64,000 nucleotides of DNA from an uncultured bacterium (GTDB taxonomy: Bacteria > Bacteroidota > Bacteroidia > Bacteroidales > UBA932): the NCBI GenBank assembly GCA_949300025.1, contig CASGCS010000019.1, positions 62,001-126,000 of the forward strand. Direction: 5' to 3'. Every line of letters begins with the position of its first letter. Position 1 is the first letter of the stretch. Shown here one piece after another: positions 8,732-18,400 of this stretch. The notes below the pieces were generated by a model, which saw only the letters and a program-made list of their open reading frames with translations, was not told the DNA's origin and ran no database searches. The position numbers and the translations under genes are program-made.

Positions 8732-9283
8732 CTACTTGACTTCAGATATCTTCTCTTTGAAAAGTTCTCTGAACGCAGCCTTTTCCTGCTCGAAATCTGC
8801 CTTGTTCTCATCGAGCATCTTCTCTTCAATAGCCTTCATTACATCTTCCTTGGCCATTTCAAGGCATACATGATAACGGTAAGATCCGTCTTCCATCTGG
8901 ACTGCCTCTTCGCCTATAATCCTGACTCCTGAAAGTTGGGTGTTCACGATAGTGTAGGCCAGATCCTTGATCTGGTTGGCATCGCTGACTCCCATGGCCC
9001 CGCCGTATGTAGAACTGTAGTTTTCTATAACCCTCTGGACAGTAGCCGTAAGGTTGGTGGCCATCTCCTGGCGTGCATTCTGGATTGCAATCTTCTTTGC
9101 ATTTGCAAGATCTTTGCTCACTCCAGACTGGCTCTCTCTAAAGAACTGGTCATCTGTACGGTATTTGTCATCATTAAATACCAGTTCTACCTTTTTACCC
9201 TTTGAAAGCTTTGCAGGATTTCCGCAAGAGACTGCAGCAAAAGCCGCAGCGGCAACGGTAACAATCAAAAATAACTTTTTCAT
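8732..9283 (-). CDS. LPP20-like lipoprotein
   Basis: A 183-residue lipoprotein: the signal peptide starts at ATG 9283 (a TTG start at 9313 is possible but unneeded) and ends in the lipobox AAVSC. The body has the repeated alanine helix ANAKKIAIQNARQEMATNL followed by a strand region (YRYHVCLEM), typical of the LPP20 fold also found in flagellar FlgT. The C terminus is a charged helix. It closes a six-gene run of secreted proteins that begins at 13747. Function unknown. Confidence 0.72.
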   Translation of the reverse strand: MKKLFLIVTVAAAAFAAVSCGNPAKLSKGKKVELVFNDDKYRTDDQFFRESQSGVSKDLANAKKIAIQNARQEMATNLTATVQRVIENYSSTYGGAMGVSDANQIKDLAYTIVNTQLSGVRIIGEEAVQMEDGSYRYHVCLEMAKEDVMKAIEEKMLDENKADFEQEKAAFRELFKEKISEVK

Positions 9284-9299
9284 ATCGACTGATGTTTGG

Positions 9300-10232
9300 T
9301 TAATTTTCTGCAATATTGAAATTATGGCGGTATCTTGTCTGGCTCAGGCCGAACGAATAGACTATATCTATATAGTTGTCATCGTCCGGATAGCAGTAGG
9401 TATCGTCGTAGGTAACGGTATAATTGCCCTCTCCGTCGGGTTTCACCACAAGCGAAGCGACTGCGTCGGAGCCTCTCAGGGAGGGCATCCTCGAACTTTC
9501 AATCCGCTTCCCGTTCAAGATGAGCATGTAGGTAAAACTTCCCTTCGCAGCTTCTACCGGAACAATCGAGATTGCACCGTAGAGTTTCCTGTAGGCTGCC
9601 GACAGGCTCTCCACCTCCTTTTTTCTGAAACTGTCGAAGAAATACTCCTGCAGAGGTTTCAGTTCCTCAACGGCCCTGTCGATGTCTCCCACTGTCTCAA
9701 TATTGTCGTAACCGCTCTTTATAGCAAGAAAACGGTCGTACATTTGAGAGTCATACTTTTTGAACTGCGCTATCATATAGCCCTGCTGCTCGGCGGTAAA
9801 TGGATAAAGTACGTGATAAACATAATAGGCGCTCCCGTCAGACTTGTCTCTGTACTTTTCCCAATAGGTCCCCGCAGCATTGGAAAGCGAGATTCCGGTA
9901 ATGAACGGCAGTTTGGCGGCCGCAGTCCTGAGTTCGGAACTGTAGGTGGAATAGATATTCTCCACTCCGTTTGCATTCTCTATATCCGTGGAACTCTCCT
10001 CAACGGAAACAATGTTGGACGCTATGGCATTTACTATATATGCCTTTATGTCGTTAAGGCACCTTTCACGCGCAACATTTATATCTGCGTCGCTGGCCGA
10101 AACGGCAAAGGCTTCGCTGTCTGATTTCATAATCCAGTCGGGTCTCTTGCCGGAGCGTTCGACAAGCTTGCCCTCGGCCAGCAGAGAAACAGGCAGCAAT
10201 ACAGACAATAGAATAAAGACAAATCTTTTCAT
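9300..10232 (-). CDS. Secreted protein with LPP20/FlgT-like N-terminal domain
   Basis: A 310-residue protein with a signal peptide ending near LLAEG. Residues 30-170 show RPDWI, then ARERCLNDIKAYIVNAIAS, then a beta region YYVYHVLYPF, the layout of the LPP20/FlgT N-terminal fold. The rest (about 200-310) looks like a separate beta domain. It begins six bases after the preceding gene and ends 16 bases before the LPP20-like lipoprotein start. I do not recognise a specific family. Confidence 0.62.
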   Translation of the reverse strand: MKRFVFILLSVLLPVSLLAEGKLVERSGKRPDWIMKSDSEAFAVSASDADINVARERCLNDIKAYIVNAIASNIVSVEESSTDIENANGVENIYSTYSSELRTAAAKLPFITGISLSNAAGTYWEKYRDKSDGSAYYVYHVLYPFTAEQQGYMIAQFKKYDSQMYDRFLAIKSGYDNIETVGDIDRAVEELKPLQEYFFDSFRKKEVESLSAAYRKLYGAISIVPVEAAKGSFTYMLILNGKRIESSRMPSLRGSDAVASLVVKPDGEGNYTVTYDDTYCYPDDDNYIDIVYSFGLSQTRYRHNFNIAEN

Positions 10233-10238
10233 CGCACC

Positions 10239-10778
10239 TTACTTTATATTTTCTTCGAAAAACCATGCAGGTTCCACTGCAACAGCAACAGAATCTACCA
10301 TCTGCTGCTTTTCCGCATAATACTCTTCCAGTTTCTTCCTGGCATTTTCCATAAATCTTCTGGCCTCTACGCTTTTTACATTCAGAGAGCCTACAGCCTT
10401 GTTTACAGCCTGCTCGCTGCTCCGCCCCACACCGGTCTGTGAAAACAGTTTCTGGGAAACTATCAGTTTCTCTGCATTGTCGAGCAGGTATATCTCTATC
10501 TCAACCTTGGCCACTGTCATTGCGGGAGCGGTATTTGTCACATTCTCCTCCACTATGTCTGCAATTGCGGTAATTACAAAATCGCTCTCGGTGGCGGCAA
10601 GACCGTTTGCCGTAACCAGAGAGAGAAGTTTCTTCTCCAATGTCCGTGAAGCCGATGCCGGAATATCCGACGCCTGATAATTCACATACGGGTAAATTGC
10701 AAATCCGCTCCGCTTCTGCGCCGATGCCGCAGATATTGCAAATGCGACAACCATTACGGTCAGTAAAAATCTTTTCAT
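10239..10778 (-). CDS. Secreted protein of unknown function, possibly CsgG/TolB-N-like
   Basis: A 179-residue protein with a clear signal peptide ending at SAASAQ. The middle part has a strand-helix-strand pattern (FAIYPYVNY, then DFVITAIADIV, then VEIEIYLLDN) reminiscent of the CsgG or TolB N-terminal fold seen in FlgT C-terminal domains. A charged helix and a short Val/Ala-rich tail follow. Spacing to both neighbours is five to six bases. The fold resemblance is my reading and needs structure comparison. Confidence 0.6.
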   Translation of the reverse strand: MKRFLLTVMVVAFAISAASAQKRSGFAIYPYVNYQASDIPASASRTLEKKLLSLVTANGLAATESDFVITAIADIVEENVTNTAPAMTVAKVEIEIYLLDNAEKLIVSQKLFSQTGVGRSSEQAVNKAVGSLNVKSVEARRFMENARKKLEEYYAEKQQMVDSVAVAVEPAWFFEENIK

Positions 10779-10783
10779 GACTA

Positions 10784-11734
10784 CTATTTTTGTCCAAGGA
10801 CAATCATTACGTGACCCAGTCCCTTGGTATAAATTTTACAATCTATCTGTTCACTGCGCATCAGCCTTACAAGCGAGCGTGTCCAGTAACGGGCATCTAT
10901 CTGCCTCCCTTCCGGCGTAGCGTTGGGCATTCTCAGACCCCTGAACAGCAATACGTTTTCCGAAGCGGTGACAGGGGTCATCATTCCACCGGCCGCATTA
11001 TCCATGACCCAGTCTTCAATCATGTAACCGAGAATGTCTGTGCCGGTATCAGTTTCGAGGTTGAATCCTGCATTTTCCCAGACCCTGACTTCCAGGGTTA
11101 TCTCGCGCCCGTTTGTCTGGAACTCCCTGAAATAATCTGTCAGCTGCTCCGTAAAGTCATATATATATGAGGAGACCGCCTCTTCCAAAAGCACAGGCAG
11201 TTCTACGGCATAGGTCTCTCCGCTGGTCCCCACCGCCGTAGCCACCTCTTTCTGCGTATAGGCGTCGAGAGCCCTCATGGTAAAGGTAAGAGACTTTCTC
11301 GGCCCGAGGGTGTTTATTTTCCAGCTCACTTCAAGCCATATATCCGCCTTGGCAACACGTGAAAGCTGCTCTCGCGGGGTTTCAGCCATCATATCTCCCA
11401 TTGAAGAGAGGGTAACCGAATTCAGGGTGTTTTCCGTCTCTATGTTTTTAAGGGTGCTTTCCAAATCTGTAAGACGGAATCCGCGTTCGGTCATCATTCC
11501 GTTTACAAGCGATATGACTATCTTCAAGTCGGGATCGCTTACAAGCGCCGTCCTGTAGTCTGCAATATATGAAGTTACGCCATCGTGCACTTCGGTCTTT
11601 AAAAAGCCGTGTTCGTTGCACCATGAATCGCTCGGCACCACCATGACCGACGGCATTGCGGGCTGTGCGGCCAATCTGCCCGAAACAGCGAAAAGCACAA
11701 AGGCTAAAAACAGAATCGTCTTTTTCATAACCAT
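10784..11734 (-). CDS. DUF6175 family secreted protein
   Basis: A 316-residue protein with a signal peptide ending near RLAAQP. The mature start MVVPSDSWCNEHGF and later RGFRLTDLESTLKNIE match the Bacteroidetes family DUF6175 as I remember it. Function is unknown. The family is expected in the periplasm or outer membrane. Two candidate starts, ATG 11734 and ATG 11728, differ by two residues. It begins one base after the stop of the preceding gene, in the middle of the six-gene run. Confidence 0.75.
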   Translation of the reverse strand: MVMKKTILFLAFVLFAVSGRLAAQPAMPSVMVVPSDSWCNEHGFLKTEVHDGVTSYIADYRTALVSDPDLKIVISLVNGMMTERGFRLTDLESTLKNIETENTLNSVTLSSMGDMMAETPREQLSRVAKADIWLEVSWKINTLGPRKSLTFTMRALDAYTQKEVATAVGTSGETYAVELPVLLEEAVSSYIYDFTEQLTDYFREFQTNGREITLEVRVWENAGFNLETDTGTDILGYMIEDWVMDNAAGGMMTPVTASENVLLFRGLRMPNATPEGRQIDARYWTRSLVRLMRSEQIDCKIYTKGLGHVMIVLGQK

Positions 11735-11735
11735 G

Positions 11736-12260
11736 TCATTTTGTAAAACCTGATGTAAGCGATTTTATTATCCCGTTTTTCTCCAGCATCTCGCGCAATG
11801 CATCATACTGCACGGTAACAATCACTCCGACCTTGTAATTCTTTCTGTCATACTTCAGGACTTCATTTGTAGAGTCGGAACCGGTCTTGGTAACATACCT
11901 GAGGTAGTCTCCTCCCTCCGCAAAGAACCTGTCAAAAAACTCGCCGTACTTCTCCTCCGCTCCAAACTCATCCACCAGCGGGGGCAGGGCATTGAGCCTC
12001 TTTGAGGGATTTCCGGGAATGCCTCTGAAAATAACTCCATGCACGGCATTCTTCATTGCCTGGTCTCTTGCCACTGCTGCATTCGCACCATAGGACCAGA
12101 CCTTGATATTGCTTGCTCCCTTATATGGTGCAGAGTAGGCTTCCAGTTCGTAATACCACTCCTTTGTATTTTTGTCAGCCTTTTTCTTCTTGTTATCTGC
12201 CCCGAAAACAAGTGCGGGGAGCATCAAGGCTGCAAAAAGGAGAAAAAACCATCTTTTCAT
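11736..12260 (-). CDS. Secreted hypothetical protein in the LPP20-like cluster
   Basis: A 174-residue protein with a signal peptide ending near LVFGAD followed by a lysine-rich stretch. It contains the helix AVARDQAMKNAVHGVIFRG and a C-terminal strand-helix KVGVIVTVQYDALREMLEK, which resembles the LPP20/FlgT fold pattern of its neighbours. I do not recognise the family. Start and stop are five bases and one base from its neighbours, so it is almost certainly co-transcribed. Confidence 0.6.
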   Translation of the reverse strand: MKRWFFLLFAALMLPALVFGADNKKKKADKNTKEWYYELEAYSAPYKGASNIKVWSYGANAAVARDQAMKNAVHGVIFRGIPGNPSKRLNALPPLVDEFGAEEKYGEFFDRFFAEGGDYLRYVTKTGSDSTNEVLKYDRKNYKVGVIVTVQYDALREMLEKNGIIKSLTSGFTK

Positions 12261-12265
12261 AACAT

Positions 12266-13747
12266 CTATTGTTTTTCTCTGTCAATTTTCATCTCCCTTA
12301 TAAGAAGACCAGGGACAATTTCATTTGCCCCGCTCATGATTTGGAAGGTTGTGGCGCTGAGGAAAGCATTCCCCTCTTCAACAACATCATCCTCCGGCTG
12401 GCCGGCCGCATTGTCTGCAGTGGAATCCGCAGCGGCCCTCTCCTGCTCCAACATTCTGGCCTCATCCATTGCACCGAACCTGTTGTCCCATATCCTGCCC
12501 GGCACGGCTCTAAGCAGACCTACCCTCCTGTATTCCGCGACTCCAGACGATATATCCTTCATAAGAACCTCATATACAGAGCGGCTGTTTACGCCCTCCT
12601 TCAAGCCTATCTTCACGTCAACCGTACCGTCTCCGTTTACGCTGTAGATGGGCACGTTTACCTTGAACTCATCGTATTCACGCTGCAACTCTACAATGGC
12701 CTTGTCGAGCGCCCTTGTACATACTCTCAGGAACTGCTCATGGAGAGGTCTTGCGGAGAACGATTTCGATGAAATGTTTGCCGCAGAAGTCATGGTGCAG
12801 CCCACATACGAAAGAGTAAAGAGTTCACTCGCGTCGAATGCTGCCCGTTTTACGGCATCCGGAGCGGAACTGTCGAACCAGTAATCGGCAAGGAACTTGT
12901 CCAGCATGGCGTTATCCCAATCGAGCCTGTACAGATATGATATTATGTTTACCCTATACCCGGCAAACTCGTTCGCAACCGCCCCGGCCAACGTTCCGGA
13001 AGCATCGCCTATCACTTCATAGGATTCATCGTCCTTGGCAAGCGACAAAGCCTGCCCTATCAGAGAAAGTCCTACCTTCAGGCCGGCGCCCACTTTGGAG
13101 GAGGTCTCGCCCCTGTCTAAAAAAGTTATGTCGTTCACAAGCATGAAGGTCTTGCCTATAAGGTCAAAGCCCGCATCTGCGAGCATGGCCCTGCCGCGAA
13201 TATTCGCCTCGGCCTCTTCAATGTCTGCATAAGAGGCGTCATAATAGCCGCGTTCCATGACAAGGTCTATGTCGAAGGCTCCGGTAACAGGGTCCCGGTC
13301 GAACCATTTTGCAACCATTCCGTTTGCCGCGCCTGTTTCGGCAATGAATCTCTCTATGTCAGATATGTTGGGGTCTTTCTCCGTTCCCCTTACCTCGTTC
13401 CTCACCTTCCTTGCCTTTCTTGCGCTGCTTTCAAACGATTTTATCTCCAGGTCATGATTGTTGAACTTGTCGGGAGTCTGCATCATCATGAAGACCGAAT
13501 CTATCGTATTCCCGTACTTTGCATTGGAATGTCTTATCAGGACAGTATACAGAGAACTTCTTCTGTACTTGTCGATTTCCTCGCCTTTGAGAACCTTTAC
13601 ACCTGGCTGCTCTCCTGCGGATGCAGCAGACGAAGTATCAGTCACGGCAACGGCAGGCGCATCTGCCGACACAGCGGATGTATCCTGTGCTGAAAGGGCC
13701 AATGCAGCCACCATGCACGGTAATAAGAAGAGGCAGAATTTTTTCAT
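12266..13747 (-). CDS. Large secreted protein, first gene of the LPP20-like cluster
   Basis: A 493-residue protein with a signal peptide ending at LALSAQ and a low-complexity Ala/Ser/Asp linker to about residue 45. The folded part (about 50-430) has no domain I can name; a DxDLVMERGYYDASYADIEE segment and a YEVLMKDISSG segment stand out. Near residue 440 there is an acidic, alanine-rich stretch. It is the first gene behind the promoter at 13768 and the likely scaffold of the cluster by size alone; that role is a guess. Confidence 0.58.
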   Translation of the reverse strand: MKKFCLFLLPCMVAALALSAQDTSAVSADAPAVAVTDTSSAASAGEQPGVKVLKGEEIDKYRRSSLYTVLIRHSNAKYGNTIDSVFMMMQTPDKFNNHDLEIKSFESSARKARKVRNEVRGTEKDPNISDIERFIAETGAANGMVAKWFDRDPVTGAFDIDLVMERGYYDASYADIEEAEANIRGRAMLADAGFDLIGKTFMLVNDITFLDRGETSSKVGAGLKVGLSLIGQALSLAKDDESYEVIGDASGTLAGAVANEFAGYRVNIISYLYRLDWDNAMLDKFLADYWFDSSAPDAVKRAAFDASELFTLSYVGCTMTSAANISSKSFSARPLHEQFLRVCTRALDKAIVELQREYDEFKVNVPIYSVNGDGTVDVKIGLKEGVNSRSVYEVLMKDISSGVAEYRRVGLLRAVPGRIWDNRFGAMDEARMLEQERAAADSTADNAAGQPEDDVVEEGNAFLSATTFQIMSGANEIVPGLLIREMKIDREKQ

Positions 13748-13767
13748 AGTTGTCTGTATCTGTCATA

Positions 13768-13775
13768 CAAAGATA
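13768..13775 (-). promoter_or_regulatory. -7 promoter box for the six-gene secreted cluster
   Basis: TATCTTTG on the minus strand lies 20 bases before the ATG at 13747. At the usual distance upstream the sequence reads GTTG rather than TTTG, so the -33 element is weak. Confidence 0.6.
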
Positions 13776-13808
13776 AAACAATTAATTAAAATCCAACACT
13801 TAGATAAA

Positions 13809-13843
13809 AGAGAGCCCGGAGACATTGCGTTCCGGGGCTCTCT
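13809..13843 (-). terminator. Rho-independent terminator after the OB-fold lipoprotein gene
   Basis: AGAGAGCCCGGA and TCCGGGGCTCTCT pair with one bulged base around a ten-base loop. On the minus strand the stem is followed by TTTTATCT. It ends the nuclease/TonB/OB operon. Confidence 0.85.
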
Positions 13844-13877
13844 GCCGTCTGTATTTCTTTTCTATTCTGTCTGCAAC

Positions 13878-15440
13878 TTAGTTCTTGGAAACGAAATACG
13901 CATTTCCCACTTGAGGATCACCTTTATATGCAGCTCTATTACCTATTAACGTAATATTGTCATTTTCAACTATGCCAAGAGAGGCGAACTGCTTGCTCTC
14001 GCCGTTAAGTCCTGTAAGCAGACCGTAGACATAGACACTTCCTGTCGCATCCTCTATATCGAAGTTGCCGTATTCTGTGTTTGAAATGTTTTTGACTGTA
14101 CCGGTAAGCTTGTACCAGACATTGCTGCTTTCCTCAGCTGCAAGGAACTCTGTAACTGTAGCCTCTACAGGTGAATAGTGGCTCTCATAGTATGCATCTC
14201 CAACCTGAGGGGTACCCTTGTAAGAGGTTCTCTTGCCTACGAGAGTGACTACGTCGCCTACCTTTATTCCGAGCGAAGCGAACTGCTGGCTCTCGCCGTC
14301 CTCTTCGGTAAGAAGGCCGTAAACAAGCACCTCTCCCGATACATCCTCAATTACAATATTGCCCCATGTGTTGTTCTGTATCTCCTTTACCACACCCTGC
14401 AGACGGTATGAGATGTTAGGATTCTCTTCTGCAGCAAGGAATTCAGCAACCGTAGCATCAAGAGTAACGATTGCACCGTCCTGGTCTACCGCTACTGTAA
14501 CCGTAGAGGTAGTACCGTCCGAGAGCCTTGTAGAGGTGAATGAAATCTGCGCCTGACGGGGCTCTGCATCATTTGCGAGTGCGCTGAATGAGACTCTTGT
14601 GGTATCTCCGTCGGGTCTGATAGAGCCCATTGAAAGCCACGATTTTGCCTCATCGTTTATTGCAACCTCGAAGTTGTCGCCCTTGTAAACAAGAGCAAGT
14701 TCGAAATTGCCGCCCTCGATAGGAAGCGGAACTGATGTAGGTTTAACGGAAACAAGCGAAGGCACATGCGATATGTAATATGCATTCATGGCTTCGATAA
14801 GACCGTTGTATGAGCCTCTGGTAGCGCGGATCGTTATAATATCTCCCTCGTTGAGCCCGAGGTCTTCGAATGCGCCGTAACTGCCGCCCAGCTCGTCATA
14901 AAGACCGTAAACATAAACACTTCCAGTTTCGTCCACTATGTCGAAGTTGCCATAATATGTATTCGATATATTTGCAATGGCACCGGTAAGTTCGTAAAAT
15001 ACCGAACCGCTCTCGGGAGCTGCAATGAAGTCTGCAACTGAAATCGCCTCTACCTCAGCAGGTTTCTTGTCAGGGTCACCTTCCTGAATTACATTTACTT
15101 CAGAATATTCGGCAAACTCGTCGCCTATAGTGAATGTAATGACTCCAGACCTTTCAGCGGCTACCGAGCCGTCTGTCTCCAGGTTGTCTTCAACCTCTAC
15201 CGTCACAGTCTGATTGCCTGTTCCGTAGTTGGGAGTCAGTTTAATCCATTCCGGAGCTACGGCTATCCACTGTCCCGTTGCCAAAACCGATACTGTCTGT
15301 GCGGATGCGTCGACAGCCGAGAAGTTCATGCTGGATAAATTTGCCTCAACTCTGTAGCCCAGCAGTTCGGGGTCATCTTCGCATGAGACAAAAGCAAATG
15401 CTGCAATAGCAATAAAAAGATATTTGATATAATTTTTCAT
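13878..15440 (-). CDS. Surface lipoprotein with BACON-like and three OB-fold-like repeats
   Basis: A 520-residue lipoprotein (lipobox FAFVSC). Order: BACON-like domain (about 30-130), OB-fold-like repeat 1 (about 135-225), a second BACON-like domain (about 230-330), repeat 2 (about 335-425) and repeat 3 (about 430-520). The repeats share WGNIVIEDVSGEVLVYGL-type cores, then a GD/ND-x-ITLIG strand, and end in VGNAYFVSKN-like sequence. Such repeats resemble the nucleic-acid-binding OB-fold lipoproteins of Bacteroidetes. It is the last gene after an Oar-like receptor and a nuclease lipoprotein, so binding of DNA or RNA at the cell surface is plausible but unproven. Confidence 0.75.
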   Translation of the reverse strand: MKNYIKYLFIAIAAFAFVSCEDDPELLGYRVEANLSSMNFSAVDASAQTVSVLATGQWIAVAPEWIKLTPNYGTGNQTVTVEVEDNLETDGSVAAERSGVITFTIGDEFAEYSEVNVIQEGDPDKKPAEVEAISVADFIAAPESGSVFYELTGAIANISNTYYGNFDIVDETGSVYVYGLYDELGGSYGAFEDLGLNEGDIITIRATRGSYNGLIEAMNAYYISHVPSLVSVKPTSVPLPIEGGNFELALVYKGDNFEVAINDEAKSWLSMGSIRPDGDTTRVSFSALANDAEPRQAQISFTSTRLSDGTTSTVTVAVDQDGAIVTLDATVAEFLAAEENPNISYRLQGVVKEIQNNTWGNIVIEDVSGEVLVYGLLTEEDGESQQFASLGIKVGDVVTLVGKRTSYKGTPQVGDAYYESHYSPVEATVTEFLAAEESSNVWYKLTGTVKNISNTEYGNFDIEDATGSVYVYGLLTGLNGESKQFASLGIVENDNITLIGNRAAYKGDPQVGNAYFVSKN

Positions 15441-15453
15441 ATTCCTGTCTGAA

Positions 15454-18400
15454 TTAGAATGTTAATCTGAAGCCCAACTGACATCTCCACCTTGAGTAGA
15501 AGTCGCTTATCTGCAATGCCTGAGGAGCGAATTTGTATGTCGGAGTCATATTTCCGGCAGCATCCTCCTTAAGTGCAGTCACCTGCAACACCTCGAGGTT
15601 GTATGCAGCGCCATACTCAAGGCTCCATTCACGGTTGATCAGGTTGCCTATGTTCATGAAATCCACTATGAACTGCAACTTGCGGCCGCTCTCCCTGTCA
15701 TAGAAGAAGTCCTGTGCAATGTGCAGGTCTACATGGTGCTCGAAGTTGCCCATACCTGCATATCTCTCTGTCCACTCTCCTCTGTGATCTCTCAGGTATG
15801 AATCCTGTCTGATAAAGTTCTCGAATTTGGCGGCATCCGTTGCGTTGTTCCAACTCATCTGGCCGATTTCATCCATGGTCGGCACATAAAGCAGAGAGTT
15901 GCCCTGCTCACCGTCACCGTTGAAATCTACAGACTCGTTCATTGTATACGAGTATCTCTGACCGCTCTGACCGGTATATGAAAGGGCAATGGTTGTCTGG
16001 AGTCCCTTTGCAAAGAGAGGGGTTGAATAAGATACGGTAGCCATTACCTTGTGAGGCCTGTCAAAGATTGAGAAACCGAGTTCAGGCTTGTTGGTATCTA
16101 CTGCATAGTTGTATTTCCAGTTTGAATTTGCGACAGATGATGTACCGTCGTTAACTGAATACGAATGGCCGAAAGTATATGAAGCCATAAGGTTGAGGCC
16201 AAAGTCGAACTTCTTCTCCAACATTGCACTCAGGCTGTATGTGTAACCCTTGTTTGTATTGTCAAGCGCTATGACAGCATCGTATGAACTGTCGAGAGAA
16301 TAGTAGGGAGCCACAGAGTTGGGATTTGCGGCAGCCACAGACTCGTTTACCGCATAGACTGAAGCGGTGGGGGTAAGCGCAAGATTCTTGAAGAAGACAT
16401 TGTTAAGTGTCTTTGAATAGAGTGCGTCGAATGTCAGTTTCCATCCGTAACCGAAATCCTGCTCGTAACCGAGATTTGCACGGAATACCTGAGGATATTT
16501 GAACTTCCTTGAAAGGGTGTTGATGGTAGCCCTTCCGTTGGCCTCGGCGATTCCCGATGCCACGATATCGTCATACGGATTGCTTGTGAAGGGGAAGTTC
16601 TTGTCGAAAGACCTGATTGTAAGGCCTTTTGTCTCCATACCTGTGTTATTGTATGCATTTGAAAGCCATACGAAAGGTACACGGCCGGTGAACAGTCCTG
16701 CACCACCGCGAATCAGAGACTTGTGCTCATCGTCTACATACCAGCGGAATCCTACGCGGGGAGAGAAAAGCACCTGAGCCTTGGGAATAACCCCTACATA
16801 AGCGTTGTTTGCAGTAGCGATTGCCGAGCTGTTGAATTCAGCGTTCTTTGTAGGCTTGTTCAAAAGCAGAGGCATGTCGAGGCGGAGTCCGTATGTAATT
16901 GTGAGATTCCTGTTGGGTTTCCACTCATCCTGGGCATAGAGACCGAACTGGCCGGCCCATGTGGTAGCGCCCCATCTTGTATCACCGTTTGTAAGTTCAG
17001 GATCTGCATAACGGTAGTTGAATGTATTGATGTTGCCTGCGAAGTAGTCTGCTATAGTATTGTAGGTATACTGTCCGTAGGCATACTGCAGGAATACATT
17101 GTAGAATTTGAAAATCTCGTTGTGGGTACCTACCGTTATATTGTGGTTGCCCTTGTAGATTGAAAGGTTATCTGTAATGGTGTAGGTATCGGAATGCATT
17201 GCGTTGGCACCTGACGAATAGTTGGTACCGAGGTTGATTCCAACATTATCTGCATTGATATAGATGGTTGCACCTGCATAAGGCACTTCCCTCTTGTCTC
17301 TTACAAATACCGCAGTTGCACGGAACTCGTTTGAAACCGCATCGGAAATGCGGGAGTTCAACTCTGCAACAAATGTATTTGTCCTGTTCTTCATCTTGTA
17401 TGAAGAGTTGTTGAAGGTATATGAGGTAAGGCCTGCACCATACTGATCTGCATAGGCATCCATGAACTGATAGCGGAACATAAGTTTGTTGTTGTCGTTG
17501 ATGTTCCAGTCCAAACGGAGCAATGCGTTGATTGAACGGTCCTCTACATCATGCTGTGTGAACGACTCGCCTGTGCTCTTTCCACCGTAATAAACCTTCT
17601 CGTAATGGTCTATCATGGCCTGTGCCATATTTGCATCGAAATATTTGCCCAGTGAGTTTCCGTTTGCATCGAAAACCTCCTCCATGAGTTCAGTAGAATC
17701 GTATGTGCCGTCAAACGGATTGTAGATAACCGGATGAGCCTTCTTGTAATACTCGCCGCTTGCGAATATGAAGAGTTTGTCCTTTACGATAGGAGCACCT
17801 ATTGTAAAGCCGTATGTCTGTGTAAGCTGGGTGTCATACTTCTCCCTGTTCTCCACATCGCCGGGAGTGGAGCCTATCATGTCCTGGTTATTGAAGTATG
17901 AGTAGAATGTACCCTTTATCTGGTTCGTTCCTGATTTTGTAATGGCATTGATTGCACCGCCGGTAAATCCGGACTGGCGTACGTCGAACGGAGCTATTAC
18001 CACTTGAATCTCTTCGATTGCATCCAGAGAGATAGGGTTTGCGCCTGTCTGACCGCCGTTGGTTCCTGAACTTGCAAGACCGAAAGCATCGTTTGCCACG
18101 GCGCCGTCGACCTGGAAGCTGTTATAACGGTTGTTGATACCTGAGAACGAGATCCCGCCGTTTTTGTTGAGAGAAGCCTGAGGGGTATACTTCACCACAT
18201 CGTAAACACTTCTGTCTATTGTAGGCACGCTCTCCACTGTCTCAAGATTGAATGAAGAAGCAGCTCCTGTCTTTGCAGAATTGAATGCGCTCTCGGCAAC
18301 GACTACCGCAGCATCCAACTCATTTGAAGATTCCATTTCTGCATTAATCTCGTAGGCCTCACCCAGAGAGAGGTATACGTCATTAATCTCCAAAGTCGCC

